48,606 bases of DNA from Chitinophagales bacterium (GTDB lineage: Bacteria; Bacteroidota; Bacteroidia; Chitinophagales; Saprospiraceae), in the NCBI GenBank assembly GCA_013298955.1, contig JAAFJT010000029.1, positions 1 to 48,606 on the forward strand. The letters run 5' to 3'. Position numbers and translations under genes: made by a program. The notes beneath the pieces were generated by a model that did no database searches, was not told the origin of the DNA, and was given only the letters and a program-made list of their open reading frames with translations. Shown in pieces: positions 23,004 to 31,057 of the stretch. Position 1 is the stretch's first letter. The number at the start of each line of letters is the position of its first letter.

Positions 23004-26000
23004 ATGAAAATCAACCAGTTAAGCAGCCTTCTGTTGGGGCTGTTCTTACCTATTTTCTCTTGGGCGCAAGGGAGTAGAGTCGATTTTACGCTCAAAGGCA
23101 AAGTGACGGATGGCACGGAATCGGTGATTGGCGCAAGCGCGGTCTTGCAAAACACGGGTTTGGGGGCTGTTACGGATGTTGAGGGCAATTATGAAATCAA
23201 AGGCAGTTTGCCCGCAGGTGCGTATCAATTATTGGTGAGTTTTGTTGGGAAATCAGCACAATCGCGTCAAATTGACCTTGTTGCAGGCACTTCCACCTAT
23301 ACCGCAGATGTCACTTTGGGTGTTGATGCCCTTAATTTGACGGAAGTAGTGGTGTTAGGTTCATCCGTTTTGCAAGAACGGAAACAATTGGGGAATGCGA
23401 TGACAACGGTTCGCGCAGACCAATTGAGTCGCGCAGGCACAGGCGATGCGATTCAAGCCTTACAGGGTAAAGTCGCAGGTGCGCAGATTTCTCAAAACTC
23501 AGGAGACCCTGCGGGTGGGATTTCCGTGCGTTTGCGCGGTGCAAAATCATTGTTAGGTTCGTCTGAACCGCTTTATGTCATTGACGGTGTGATTTCTAAC
23601 AATGGAACCGTCAACTTGACGAATGCCAATGTGGATGGAGGAAGTACCTCTGCGCTTGGTCAAAATCGGATGGCGGACATCAACCCGAATGATATTGAGT
23701 CGTTAAACGTCATCAATGGAGCTGCGGCGGCGGCGATTTACGGTTCTCGCGCTGCAAATGGGGTGATTGTCATCACCACCAAACGCGGTAAAGCAGGCAA
23801 ACCGAAAATTGCGTTTTCGGCTGCGATTTCGCAAAGCAGCTTGCGCAAAAAGTCGTTTATGTCCACTTATGGCAAGCAATTCCATCCGAATAGCATCAAT
23901 GACCCTGCTGCGGCGGGTTATATCAATCCAGAATTATCGACTTTGTATCCCCTTGCGAAAGCGGGTAACATTAATACGGATGTGATTGATGTATGGACGG
24001 GTTTGGTGGATGTGAAACGCCAAGATTATCAAGACCAAATTTTTAGACCTGCGACTGGAACGGATAATAATATTTCGATTTCGGGTGGTAATGATGATAC
24101 CCGTTACTATGGCTCTTTAAGTTATATGAAAAATGAAGGTATTATTCAAAATACTGATTTTCAAAGAGTTAGCGGACGGATTCGATTAGACCAAAAACTT
24201 TCTAATTGGTTGAATGTATCCGCAGGTTTGATGTATGCCAATAGTTCAACGAATGAATTGCCCAATGGTAATGTGTTTTTCAGTCCAATCAACTCCATTA
24301 ATATTACAAATAATATTTTTACGTTGGATGCAAAAGACGCATCGGGCAACTATCAAGCGGTTGAAAGATTGGCGCGTATCAATCCATTGAGCATCATTGA
24401 TGGTGTTAAAAATTCGCAAATTACGAATCGCACGATTGCCGATTTGCAATTTACAGCGCATCCGATGGAAGGTTTGACCTTATCGTACTTATTTGGTATT
24501 GATAATGCCAACCAATTGGGACGCAATTATAGCCCCATTTACCCTTATGCGGTGAATGTAGCGTATTTCAATAAAGGTTATGTTGCCAATAATACAGCGA
24601 TTACGAGTTTGATTAACAATGATTTTACGGCTACTTATGCTAAAGCGTTTGGAAAATTAACCACGAGTACGGTTGCAGGTTTCAATCATCAGTATTCACA
24701 CGACCAAATTTCGATTACCGAAGGACGTGATTTAGCTCCTTTCGTATCAACGGTGAATGGTGCTTCGGTGGTGCTTGCGCCGCGATTTGCGGATGTACCG
24801 AGTGTTTTGATGGGCGGTTTTATCCAAGAAACGTTTGGTTATGCAGACCGTTTATTCTTGACGCTTGCTGGTAGAGTTGATGCGTCTTCTCGTTTCCCAA
24901 CCGAAACGCGGACGAATTTCTATCCAAAAGTGGGTTTGAGTTATGTGGTTTCTAATGAACCTTTTTTCAATGATTTGAAAAATACGATTGACAAATTGCG
25001 TTTACGCGCCTCTTGGGGGCAATCAGGCAATTTGACAGGTTTGGGTGCATATGACCGTTTCAACTTATTTAATACGGTGTCTTTCAATGGTTTAACAGGT
25101 ATCAATGCCCGCACCGCCTTAGCAGACCCGAATATTAAAGTGGAAAAAAATGAAGAATTAGAGTTAGGAGCTGAATTTTCATTGTTCAAAGATATGGTCA
25201 CAGTTGGTTTTTCTTGGTACAAACAAACCGCGAAAGATTTGTTGTTGAACGTTTCGACTGCACCTTCACAAGGTGGTTCGAGCATCAAAACCAATGCAGG
25301 GACGCTTGAAAACAAAGGTTATGAGTTGACGCTTGGGTTTACACCCATCAAAACCAACAAAATGACTTTAAATGTTTTTGGTACGTATAGCAGAAATGAT
25401 AATTTAGTAACCTATGTACCGTTTGGGGCAACTTCGATTCCCAATCCAGCAGGTGCGCCGATTTATTTGATACAAGGTGCGCCCGTAGGTGTGATGTATG
25501 GCACTTTTTACGCAAGAGATGCGAGTGGCAATATTTTAACGCGCCCTATCAAAGTGAATGGTATCAATGGCACGACAACAAGTGTGATTACACAATTGCC
25601 TCAAGTAGAACGCGGTGCGCCTCAAAATACATTGACAAGTCCTTTTGTGTATAATGCGTATCGGGATGCGAATGGTCAAGCCGTCATCACAGGGACGAAT
25701 GCGACGGCACAACGTAAAATTATTGGCAACCCGAATCCGCGTAATATCTGGTCAACAGGTTTGAATTTCACGTATGGTCACATTGCCGTACGCGGTTTAT
25801 TGGATGCTGTGAGTGGGGTTGAAATGTTTAATGCTGATAAACGGACGCGTAATAATGTTGGTTCTGGCTATTTGGCAGAACAAGAATTAAGAGGCGAAGT
25901 GCCGCGTGGAACGATTGCCGCTTTAGCGGGCATTGAAGAATGGCGTGTAGATGATGCTTCTTTTGTGAAATTGCGCGAACTTTCGTTGTCCTATAGTTTT

Positions 26001-26192
26001 GGAAAAGTCATCAAAGGGATGAGTGACCTCGAAGTGGGGATCACAGGACGCAACTTGTATTCTTGGGATAATTATTTCGGATACGACCCAGAAACCAATG
26101 CAGGCGGACAAAGTTCGGTATTAAGAGGCATTGATTTTGGCAATGTGCCGATTCCGCGCACGATTGTAATGAGTTTGAAAGCCAATTTTTAA
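23004..26192 (+). CDS. SusC/RagA-type TonB-linked outer-membrane transporter
   Basis: The protein is 1062 aa with a signal peptide (MKINQLSSLLLGLFLPIFSWAQ). A carboxypeptidase-regulatory-like beta domain follows (about 28-105, KGKVTDGTESVIGASA... NYEIKG). The plug domain is next (LTEVVVLGS... GKVAGAQISQNSGDPAGG... GSSEPLYVIDGV... NPNDIESLNVINGAAAAAIYGSRAANGVIVITTK). The long barrel ends in the aromatic strand PRTIVMSLKANF. With SusD it forms a 'pedal-bin' importer for glycans or peptides, driven by TonB. The plug signature GSRAANGVI is intact. The substrate cannot be read from the window, since no hydrolase is clustered with the pair. Confidence 0.95.
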   Translation: MKINQLSSLLLGLFLPIFSWAQGSRVDFTLKGKVTDGTESVIGASAVLQNTGLGAVTDVEGNYEIKGSLPAGAYQLLVSFVGKSAQSRQIDLVAGTSTYTADVTLGVDALNLTEVVVLGSSVLQERKQLGNAMTTVRADQLSRAGTGDAIQALQGKVAGAQISQNSGDPAGGISVRLRGAKSLLGSSEPLYVIDGVISNNGTVNLTNANVDGGSTSALGQNRMADINPNDIESLNVINGAAAAAIYGSRAANGVIVITTKRGKAGKPKIAFSAAISQSSLRKKSFMSTYGKQFHPNSINDPAAAGYINPELSTLYPLAKAGNINTDVIDVWTGLVDVKRQDYQDQIFRPATGTDNNISISGGNDDTRYYGSLSYMKNEGIIQNTDFQRVSGRIRLDQKLSNWLNVSAGLMYANSSTNELPNGNVFFSPINSINITNNIFTLDAKDASGNYQAVERLARINPLSIIDGVKNSQITNRTIADLQFTAHPMEGLTLSYLFGIDNANQLGRNYSPIYPYAVNVAYFNKGYVANNTAITSLINNDFTATYAKAFGKLTTSTVAGFNHQYSHDQISITEGRDLAPFVSTVNGASVVLAPRFADVPSVLMGGFIQETFGYADRLFLTLAGRVDASSRFPTETRTNFYPKVGLSYVVSNEPFFNDLKNTIDKLRLRASWGQSGNLTGLGAYDRFNLFNTVSFNGLTGINARTALADPNIKVEKNEELELGAEFSLFKDMVTVGFSWYKQTAKDLLLNVSTAPSQGGSSIKTNAGTLENKGYELTLGFTPIKTNKMTLNVFGTYSRNDNLVTYVPFGATSIPNPAGAPIYLIQGAPVGVMYGTFYARDASGNILTRPIKVNGINGTTTSVITQLPQVERGAPQNTLTSPFVYNAYRDANGQAVITGTNATAQRKIIGNPNPRNIWSTGLNFTYGHIAVRGLLDAVSGVEMFNADKRTRNNVGSGYLAEQELRGEVPRGTIAALAGIEEWRVDDASFVKLRELSLSYSFGKVIKGMSDLEVGITGRNLYSWDNYFGYDPETNAGGQSSVLRGIDFGNVPIPRTIVMSLKANF

Positions 26193-26213
26193 ATCATTGA
26201 AAAATGGTATATA

Positions 26214-26398
26214 CTTTGCATCGGGCGGTTTTGCGATACAATTGGAACGCGGATAACGCGGATGGGGCGAATTTTCACGGATTTTTTTTGATTTTGCACG
26301 AATGGTGCACTGAATTTCAAAAAAAATCCGCGCTCATCCGCTCCATCCGCGTTATCCGTGTTCCCATTGTATCCAAAACCACCTGACGCGAAGCATAG
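26214..26398. repeat. family B long palindrome between susC and susD
   Basis: The left arm runs from TTTGCATCGGGCGG through ATACAATTGGAACGCGG to TTCACGGATTTTT. The right arm mirrors it from AAAAAAATCCGCGC to ACCTGACGCGAAGC. The loop is near 26290-26320. It separates the pair, which is normally co-transcribed. Confidence 0.85.
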
Positions 26399-26451
26399 CA
26401 ATATTAAATAACGTATTCAGTATCATTTGTGTTTAAAAAAGTATAAAAAGA

Positions 26452-27783
26452 ATGAATTTTAAAATAAAATTTTGCCTTCTCGGTTCAGCGTTTGCAATCA
26501 GCATGCTGCATACCAGTTGTAGCATCAAAGAATATACAGACCCGTCTTCCATTTCAGATAAAAACGTTATTTCGACGGTGGATGGACTTTTTGGTTTGTG
26601 TAATGGGATGCAATATCGTTTCACGGTAGGTCGCCAAAGTCCCCTGTATCAAGGCTTTTCCGCGAGTGGTTTAAGCTCTGGCGAATTAAGAGTTTTGAAT
26701 TTGGGGAACACCGATGAGGTGAATCTCAGCACAGGGGGCGTTTCGGTCGTGCCAAGTAATAGCATTATCACAGGCTTGTGGACGCAATCTTATTTGTTAT
26801 TGAATGAGTCGAATCGCTTATTAGACAATTTAGCGGTTGCCACCAATAGCAATACGAGAGCCGTCTTACAAGGTTATGGCAGTATGTATAAAGCATTGGC
26901 ATTAGGCACTTTAGCGACTTATTTTGAAAAACTGCCTGTAACCATTGGCAAAAATCAAGTATTCGTAACGCGCAATGAAGCCTTAGTCAACGCAGTTGCC
27001 TTACTCAGTTCGGCAGAAGCGGCATTCGTTGCTGCAACCGCAGCAAGTGCATCTGAGGTAGCGGCGGCGGTTGCCAAAGTTGCACCCGGCATTGATTTGA
27101 AAAATTCGTTAATTGCTTTGCAAGCGCGGTATAATATCATGTTAAAAGATTATACCAAAGCATTGGCAGCAGCGAATAAAGTGGATTTAACTAAAAAATC
27201 AGGTTTCCGTTATGATGCGGTGAATGTGAATCCCATCTTTTTCGTCACGTATTCCAACCGCAATGTGGTTGAACCGACGAATAAAGCATTGGGTTTACCC
27301 GCGAATTTAGCACCGGACACCTTGGATAAACGATTGCCGTTTTATTTAAATCCTGCGGCATCGGGTACTGTAAATCTTGGATTTGGCTTTGCACGCAGTA
27401 ATGCTTCTGAAATTCCTGTTTATTTGCCGGGCGAAATGCGTTTGATTAAGGCAGAATGTTTGGCACAAACGGATTTGACTGCGGCAACCACCGAATTAAA
27501 TGGGGTGATTAAGAAAAAAGCAGCAGATGATGCTTGGGCTGTCGGCGCAGACCTTGCGGGCGGTTACACCGGCGCGGCAACGAAAGATGCCATTTTGGAA
27601 GAAATCTATCGGCAACGGTGCATTGAATTGTGTAATGCCGGTTTGCGTTTGGAAGATAGTCGCCGTTTAGGTCGTCCCGGACCCGATGCCGTATCGGGGA
27701 AAGAACGCGGACGCGATTTCATGCCTTACCCGCAAACAGAGCGTGATAACAATAGTAATACGCCGCCAGACCCTGCGAAATAA
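26452..27783 (+). CDS. SusD/RagB-type outer-membrane lipoprotein
   Basis: The protein is 443 aa. The signal peptide ends LHTSC, so Cys23 should be lipidated. SusD-type features are the early EYTDPSSISD..TVDGLFGLCNGMQYR region and TPR-like helices with Ala-rich turns (SSAEAAFVAATAASASEVAAA). LPGEMRLIKAECLAQ and ILEEIYRQRCIELCNAGLRLEDSRRLGRP make up the C-terminal conserved block. It is the substrate-binding lid for the upstream SusC. It is on the short side for the family, which often exceeds 500 residues. A family C hairpin follows as probable terminator. Confidence 0.92.
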   Translation: MNFKIKFCLLGSAFAISMLHTSCSIKEYTDPSSISDKNVISTVDGLFGLCNGMQYRFTVGRQSPLYQGFSASGLSSGELRVLNLGNTDEVNLSTGGVSVVPSNSIITGLWTQSYLLLNESNRLLDNLAVATNSNTRAVLQGYGSMYKALALGTLATYFEKLPVTIGKNQVFVTRNEALVNAVALLSSAEAAFVAATAASASEVAAAVAKVAPGIDLKNSLIALQARYNIMLKDYTKALAAANKVDLTKKSGFRYDAVNVNPIFFVTYSNRNVVEPTNKALGLPANLAPDTLDKRLPFYLNPAASGTVNLGFGFARSNASEIPVYLPGEMRLIKAECLAQTDLTAATTELNGVIKKKAADDAWAVGADLAGGYTGAATKDAILEEIYRQRCIELCNAGLRLEDSRRLGRPGPDAVSGKERGRDFMPYPQTERDNNSNTPPDPAK

Positions 27784-27809
27784 TGGATTGAATCCAAATA
27801 TACATTTCC

Positions 27810-27873
27810 TAAATGATTTGTGAATCAATTTGAGCATAACGTGCGTCAAATTTCAAACTTGACGCACGTTTAT
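27810..27873. repeat. family C hairpin with conserved upstream flank
   Basis: AACGTGCGTCAAATTT and AAACTTGACGCACGTT (27838-27870) are arms with one mismatch, followed by TATTTTTA. The flank ATGATTTGTGAATCAATTT upstream is shared with the copy at 46449-46507. It is placed to end the susD transcript. Confidence 0.8.
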
Positions 27874-27892
27874 TTTTACACTTAAACCCCTT

Positions 27893-27962
27893 TTAGAGGT
27901 GCTACGCACCTTTTTTGATTCTGTGGGTAATGGATAGGGTTGCAACCTCGACCACCTTTTGC
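27893..27962. repeat. family E and family D repeat block
   Basis: GGTGCTACGCACC (27898-27910) is followed by ATTCTGTGGGTAATGG and then GGTTGCAACCTCGACC. The same order occurs at 30963-31053, just outside the tail of the intact restriction-methyltransferase gene. The block and the adjoining gene tail therefore look like one duplicated unit. Confidence 0.8.
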
Positions 27963-28098
27963 CTATATCGCTTTTTCTATCATGGCGATTTCAGATGCGT
28001 TTAAATCGTATAACTCATAAACCAATCTATCAAGCATTCCCTCTAAATCAGTGGTCGAAACGCTGGAATCGGCTTGTTTTTGCGCTCAAATCGGTTCT
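27963..28098 (-). pseudogene. decayed 3' tail of a type IIG restriction-methyltransferase gene (copy 1)
   Basis: On the minus strand this reads EPI-stop-AQKQADSSVSTTDLEG, then MLDRLVYELYDLNASEIAMI. That is almost the same as the last 44 residues of the intact gene at 31058-34714. An in-frame TGA replaces the Leu codon, so it is not translated as one piece. Homology stops at the 11-bp tandem repeat at 28099. Confidence 0.85.
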
Positions 28099-28206
28099 AT
28101 CAAATAACCATCAAATAACCATCAAATAACCATCAAATAACCATCAAATAACCATCAAATAACCATCAAATAACCATCAAATAACCATCAAATAACCATC
28201 AAATAA
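28099..28206. repeat. 11-bp tandem repeat, nine full copies plus one partial
   Basis: The unit ATCAAATAACC is repeated head to tail without spacers from 28099, ending ATCAAATA. Two further variants lie at 28274-28295. Copies are identical, so the array is young and may vary in number. It begins exactly where the decayed gene tail ends. Confidence 0.95.
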
Positions 28207-28347
28207 GGCTTTTAATATAATATATTGATAATCAATACATTATAGTTATATTTAGCCTTGATAAAAGCTATTCTATCAAATAACCGTCAAATAAGAGTAA
28301 TTCAATTACCTATAATGGTACTTCAACAACCTATAAATGATATCAAT
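28207..28347. other. AT-rich spacer with two stray 11-bp units
   Basis: It contains a short palindrome TATTGATAATCAATA (28222-28236) and two more 11-bp units near 28274-28295. I see no gene. The 27784-28347 gap as a whole is repeat material. Confidence 0.5.
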
Positions 28348-29799
28348 TTATGCCCAAAATGGAATATAACTGACATATTTTTGCGCCTTACTATCAGGAT
28401 TGTCTTTTTTGATAACCCCTGCTTCCAAAGCATCTCCAATCATTCGAGAAGCGGTCGCGGCATTTTGTTCGTCTATTTTAAAACGTTCTCTTAAACTCTG
28501 ATTATTCATTTTTTCATTGGATACATATTTCAAACAAGCATGTTGATAGCAAGCCCGTATTTTTTCTTTTTTATCTAAATCATTGAGTATCTTATAACTA
28601 TACATAGTGACCGTTGTTCTATTTTCATTCACAAGAACATTGATAGCAGGCAATTGATACCATTCATTATAAAAAATCACCTTATCTAAACCACTTCCTT
28701 TCTCTTCGCAAAAACCCATTCGGCGCATCAAATCCGCTAATTTTTCATTCCGCGACAAATAAGCATCAATAAATCGTTCGGGGGTTATGAGCGGAGTGCC
28801 TGCGTTTGAAATTTCTATCCTATCCGGAAAAATCTCTATCATTGGAAATCCTTTGACCCCGAAATCTTGATGTATCAAGGCATTCGCAATCAATTCACGA
28901 ATCGCTATTTCAGGATACATTCGAGTATCATCTCGCAAAACTTTCCCAATTTCCTCATTTGCAGGCAACTGACTATTCACCCATTCTACTATATTAGCAA
29001 AAGCTAAAGCATATCCTTTGACCTCTATATGTTCTCGTTCGGTTGCCACTTTGCTTTTGCTTTTATAAACAATCGCACGGATGACTTTTCGTTCTAAACT
29101 TTCAAAACTGTTTAAATTTTTGGCAAAAAGAAGCGCGGCTAATTTTGTAATATCATAATTCCCTTTATTCGGTACTATCAGTCCTGCTTGTACGAATTTA
29201 GCCACCACATTGGCCTGTTGTGTCGGATAAGGCTGTTTTAACAAATCAAAATAAGTTTGAGTACTCAACAGTTGAATGACATCTTGTGGTGTTACACTTG
29301 CCAATGCAATTTGTTTTTCAAAGGATTTTGTCTCTTTTCGCCATATTTTTGCTGCTTTTTCTGGGAAATCGCCCAATTTTCGAGTAATGCTTCCGATTCG
29401 AATATAGGCTTGATGTAGAAATTCTATCGGTCGTGCTTCAGCAGCAGGTACAACATAAATAACAATAGATTTACCATCAGTATAGTCAAAAGTTTCAACC
29501 CTGAAATCAATTTTGGGGTTGAAACGAGTTGCTAACCAATGTTCTAAATCTTCGCCATTTTTTTTCTGTATTTTAGGTTTGAACGTCGTGCCTAAAATGT
29601 GGTGGGTTTTATCCTCCACTCCAAACACTAAATAGCCATAAGGCTGATTGTGCAAGCAAGCTCCGTTTGACAACGCCGATAGCCGTTCGCCAATTTCTTC
29701 AGGAGAATGATAATTATGTTTAAATTCTAACCATTCGCTTTCAGAAGCTTGTTTTACTAAATCATTCAATAATTCTTTAAGATGTACGTCGGCTATCAT
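28348..29799 (-). CDS. AlbA_2/Schlafen-type ATP-binding protein with RecG-like C-terminal domain
   Basis: The protein is 483 aa. The N-terminal ~130 residues are an AlbA_2 (Schlafen-AlbA) domain: SEWLEFKHNYHS, then GACLHNQPYGYLVFGVED, and later FDYTDGKSIVIYVVPAA. The middle and C-terminal part carries a HATPase_c_4-type segment: RELIANALIHQDFG, IEIFPDRIEISNAGTP and GFCEEKGSGLDKV. A winged-helix-like end follows (NEKMNNQSLRERFKID). Proteins of this build are annotated as transcriptional regulators or putative DNA-binding ATPases and occur often in defence or mobile islands. Here it lies between two remnants of a restriction-methyltransferase gene. The role in the cell is not established. Confidence 0.85.
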   Translation of the reverse strand: MIADVHLKELLNDLVKQASESEWLEFKHNYHSPEEIGERLSALSNGACLHNQPYGYLVFGVEDKTHHILGTTFKPKIQKKNGEDLEHWLATRFNPKIDFRVETFDYTDGKSIVIYVVPAAEARPIEFLHQAYIRIGSITRKLGDFPEKAAKIWRKETKSFEKQIALASVTPQDVIQLLSTQTYFDLLKQPYPTQQANVVAKFVQAGLIVPNKGNYDITKLAALLFAKNLNSFESLERKVIRAIVYKSKSKVATEREHIEVKGYALAFANIVEWVNSQLPANEEIGKVLRDDTRMYPEIAIRELIANALIHQDFGVKGFPMIEIFPDRIEISNAGTPLITPERFIDAYLSRNEKLADLMRRMGFCEEKGSGLDKVIFYNEWYQLPAINVLVNENRTTVTMYSYKILNDLDKKEKIRACYQHACLKYVSNEKMNNQSLRERFKIDEQNAATASRMIGDALEAGVIKKDNPDSKAQKYVSYIPFWA

Positions 29800-29883
29800 T
29801 TGATATTACTTTTTTGATAAATTTTTATTGTCAATTGCAAAGGAACATGTTTTTTTATTAGCTTTTTACTTTTATTGAAAATA

Positions 29884-30029
29884 TTAAGCAATAGATTTTT
29901 CGATCCTTGCGATTTCAGATGCCTTTAAATCGTATAACTCATAAACCAATCTATGCTATCATTGCCTCTAAATCGGCAGTCGAAACGCTGGAATCCGACT
30001 TTTTTTGCGCTAAAATCGGTTCCACAAGG
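29884..30029 (-). pseudogene. decayed 3' tail of a type IIG restriction-methyltransferase gene (copy 2)
   Basis: On the minus strand this reads LVEPILAQKKSDSSVSTADL and then EAMIA-stop. After a +1 frameshift it resumes as YELYDLKASEIARIEKSIA. It matches the tail of the intact gene over about 48 codons. It differs from copy 1, so the two remnants decayed separately. The neighbouring 30030-30122 holds only an AT-rich approach to the XisI-like gene. Confidence 0.85.
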
Positions 30030-30122
30030 CGACAACTAAAATTTGCGAAAAAATTTGGCGTTTCCAACTTTTCTACTCATATTTGCAAAGGTCTATGACC
30101 CTGCAACCGAAACAATTGTACA

Positions 30123-30464
30123 ATGGATAAAATAAAAAAATATCAACATATCTTAACGCAGTTTCTGGCTGAAATTGCTCAAGAATCAGGTTTAGCGAAT
30201 ATGCCCGCCGTCGAAACGGAAGTTTTAATTGATTTGCAACGCAATCGGTTTCAAGCATTGCATTTGGGTTGGCACGGCGCAAAATATATTTTCGCTCCGA
30301 TTTTTCATTTTGACATCAAAGATGGTAAAATTTGGTTTCAATGTAATAACACCGAACGCGAAGTTGTAGATGAATTGATGGCAATGGGCGTTGAAAAACA
30401 AGATATTGTTTTGGGATTCTTGCCGCCTTATGCGCGACATTTATCAGGTTTTGCGGCGGCTTGA
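30123..30464 (+). CDS. XisI-like protein, without XisH
   Basis: The protein is 113 aa. The C-terminal half gives the family pattern: FHFDIKDGKIWFQCNNTE, EVVDELMAMGVEKQDIVLGF and PPYARHLSGFA. The N-terminus is MDKIKKYQHILTQFLAEIAQ. XisI was named as a control factor for excision of the cyanobacterial fdxN element and normally follows xisH. No xisH-like gene is next to it here. The gene is intact and has a proper start. It is the only + strand gene in the island and sits between two restriction-methyltransferase tails. A toxin-antitoxin-like or element-maintenance role has been proposed for such pairs but is unproven. Confidence 0.85.
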   Translation: MDKIKKYQHILTQFLAEIAQESGLANMPAVETEVLIDLQRNRFQALHLGWHGAKYIFAPIFHFDIKDGKIWFQCNNTEREVVDELMAMGVEKQDIVLGFLPPYARHLSGFAAA

Positions 30465-30492
30465 TACCTAAAATATTGATTATCAATCTTTT

Positions 30493-31053
30493 AAAGGTGG
30501 TCGAGGTTTAAACCCTATCCATTACCCACAGAATAATTGTTTGGCAATAAAATCATTCTACAAAACAAAAAAGGTGCGTAGCACCACAACATTTGTAGTA
30601 AAACGATCGACAAACCGTATTAAAAGGTGCGTAGCACCGTAACATTGGTAGCAAAACGATTGACAAACCCTATTAAAAGGTGCGTAGCACCACAACATTT
30701 GTAGCAAAACGATCGACAAACCCTATTAAAAGGTGCGTAGCACCGTAACATTTGTAGCAAAACGATCGACAAACCCTATTAAAAGGTGCGTAGCACCGTA
30801 ACATTTGTAGTGCGTAGCACCGTAACATTCGTATCGTTTCTACAAATGTTACGGTGCTACGCACCTTTCAATTGGGTTTGAATGCAATGCCAATTTGCTA
30901 CAAATGTTACGGTGCTACGCACCTCTGAAACGGTTTATCCATTGTTTTTCTACAAATGTTGTGGTGCTACGCACCTTTTTTATTTTGCAGAACCCTTTGA
31001 ATGCCAATAATCATTCTGTGGGTAATGGATAGGGTTTAAACCTCGACGACCTT
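30493..31053. repeat. large inverted repeat with ~52-bp tandem units (families D and E)
   Basis: The outer arms (30493-30600 and 30947-31053) mirror each other. Each has a D core (CGAGGTTTAAACC), CCATTACCCACAGAAT and then the E core GGTGCGTAGCACC with ACAACATTTGTAG. Inside, a ~52-bp unit (AAAGGTGCGTAGCACC then AACATTTGTAGC then ACGATCGACAAACC) occurs about five times in direct order from 30569, with a sixth partial copy at 30810. Three inverse copies follow at 30841, 30899 and 30951. No gene is convincing inside; a 63-codon minus-strand frame is only repeat translated. Confidence 0.85.
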
Positions 31054-31057
31054 ACGC

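Noticed and set aside
28099-28206. CRISPR array
   Set aside because: The 11-bp units are contiguous with no spacers and no cas genes are present.
30673-30864. 63-aa protein on the minus strand
   Set aside because: It is a translation of the ~52-bp tandem units and has no start context or domain.
30569-30975. CRISPR array made of GGTGCGTAGCACC repeats
   Set aside because: The sequences between cores are themselves repeated rather than unique, and the units switch orientation.
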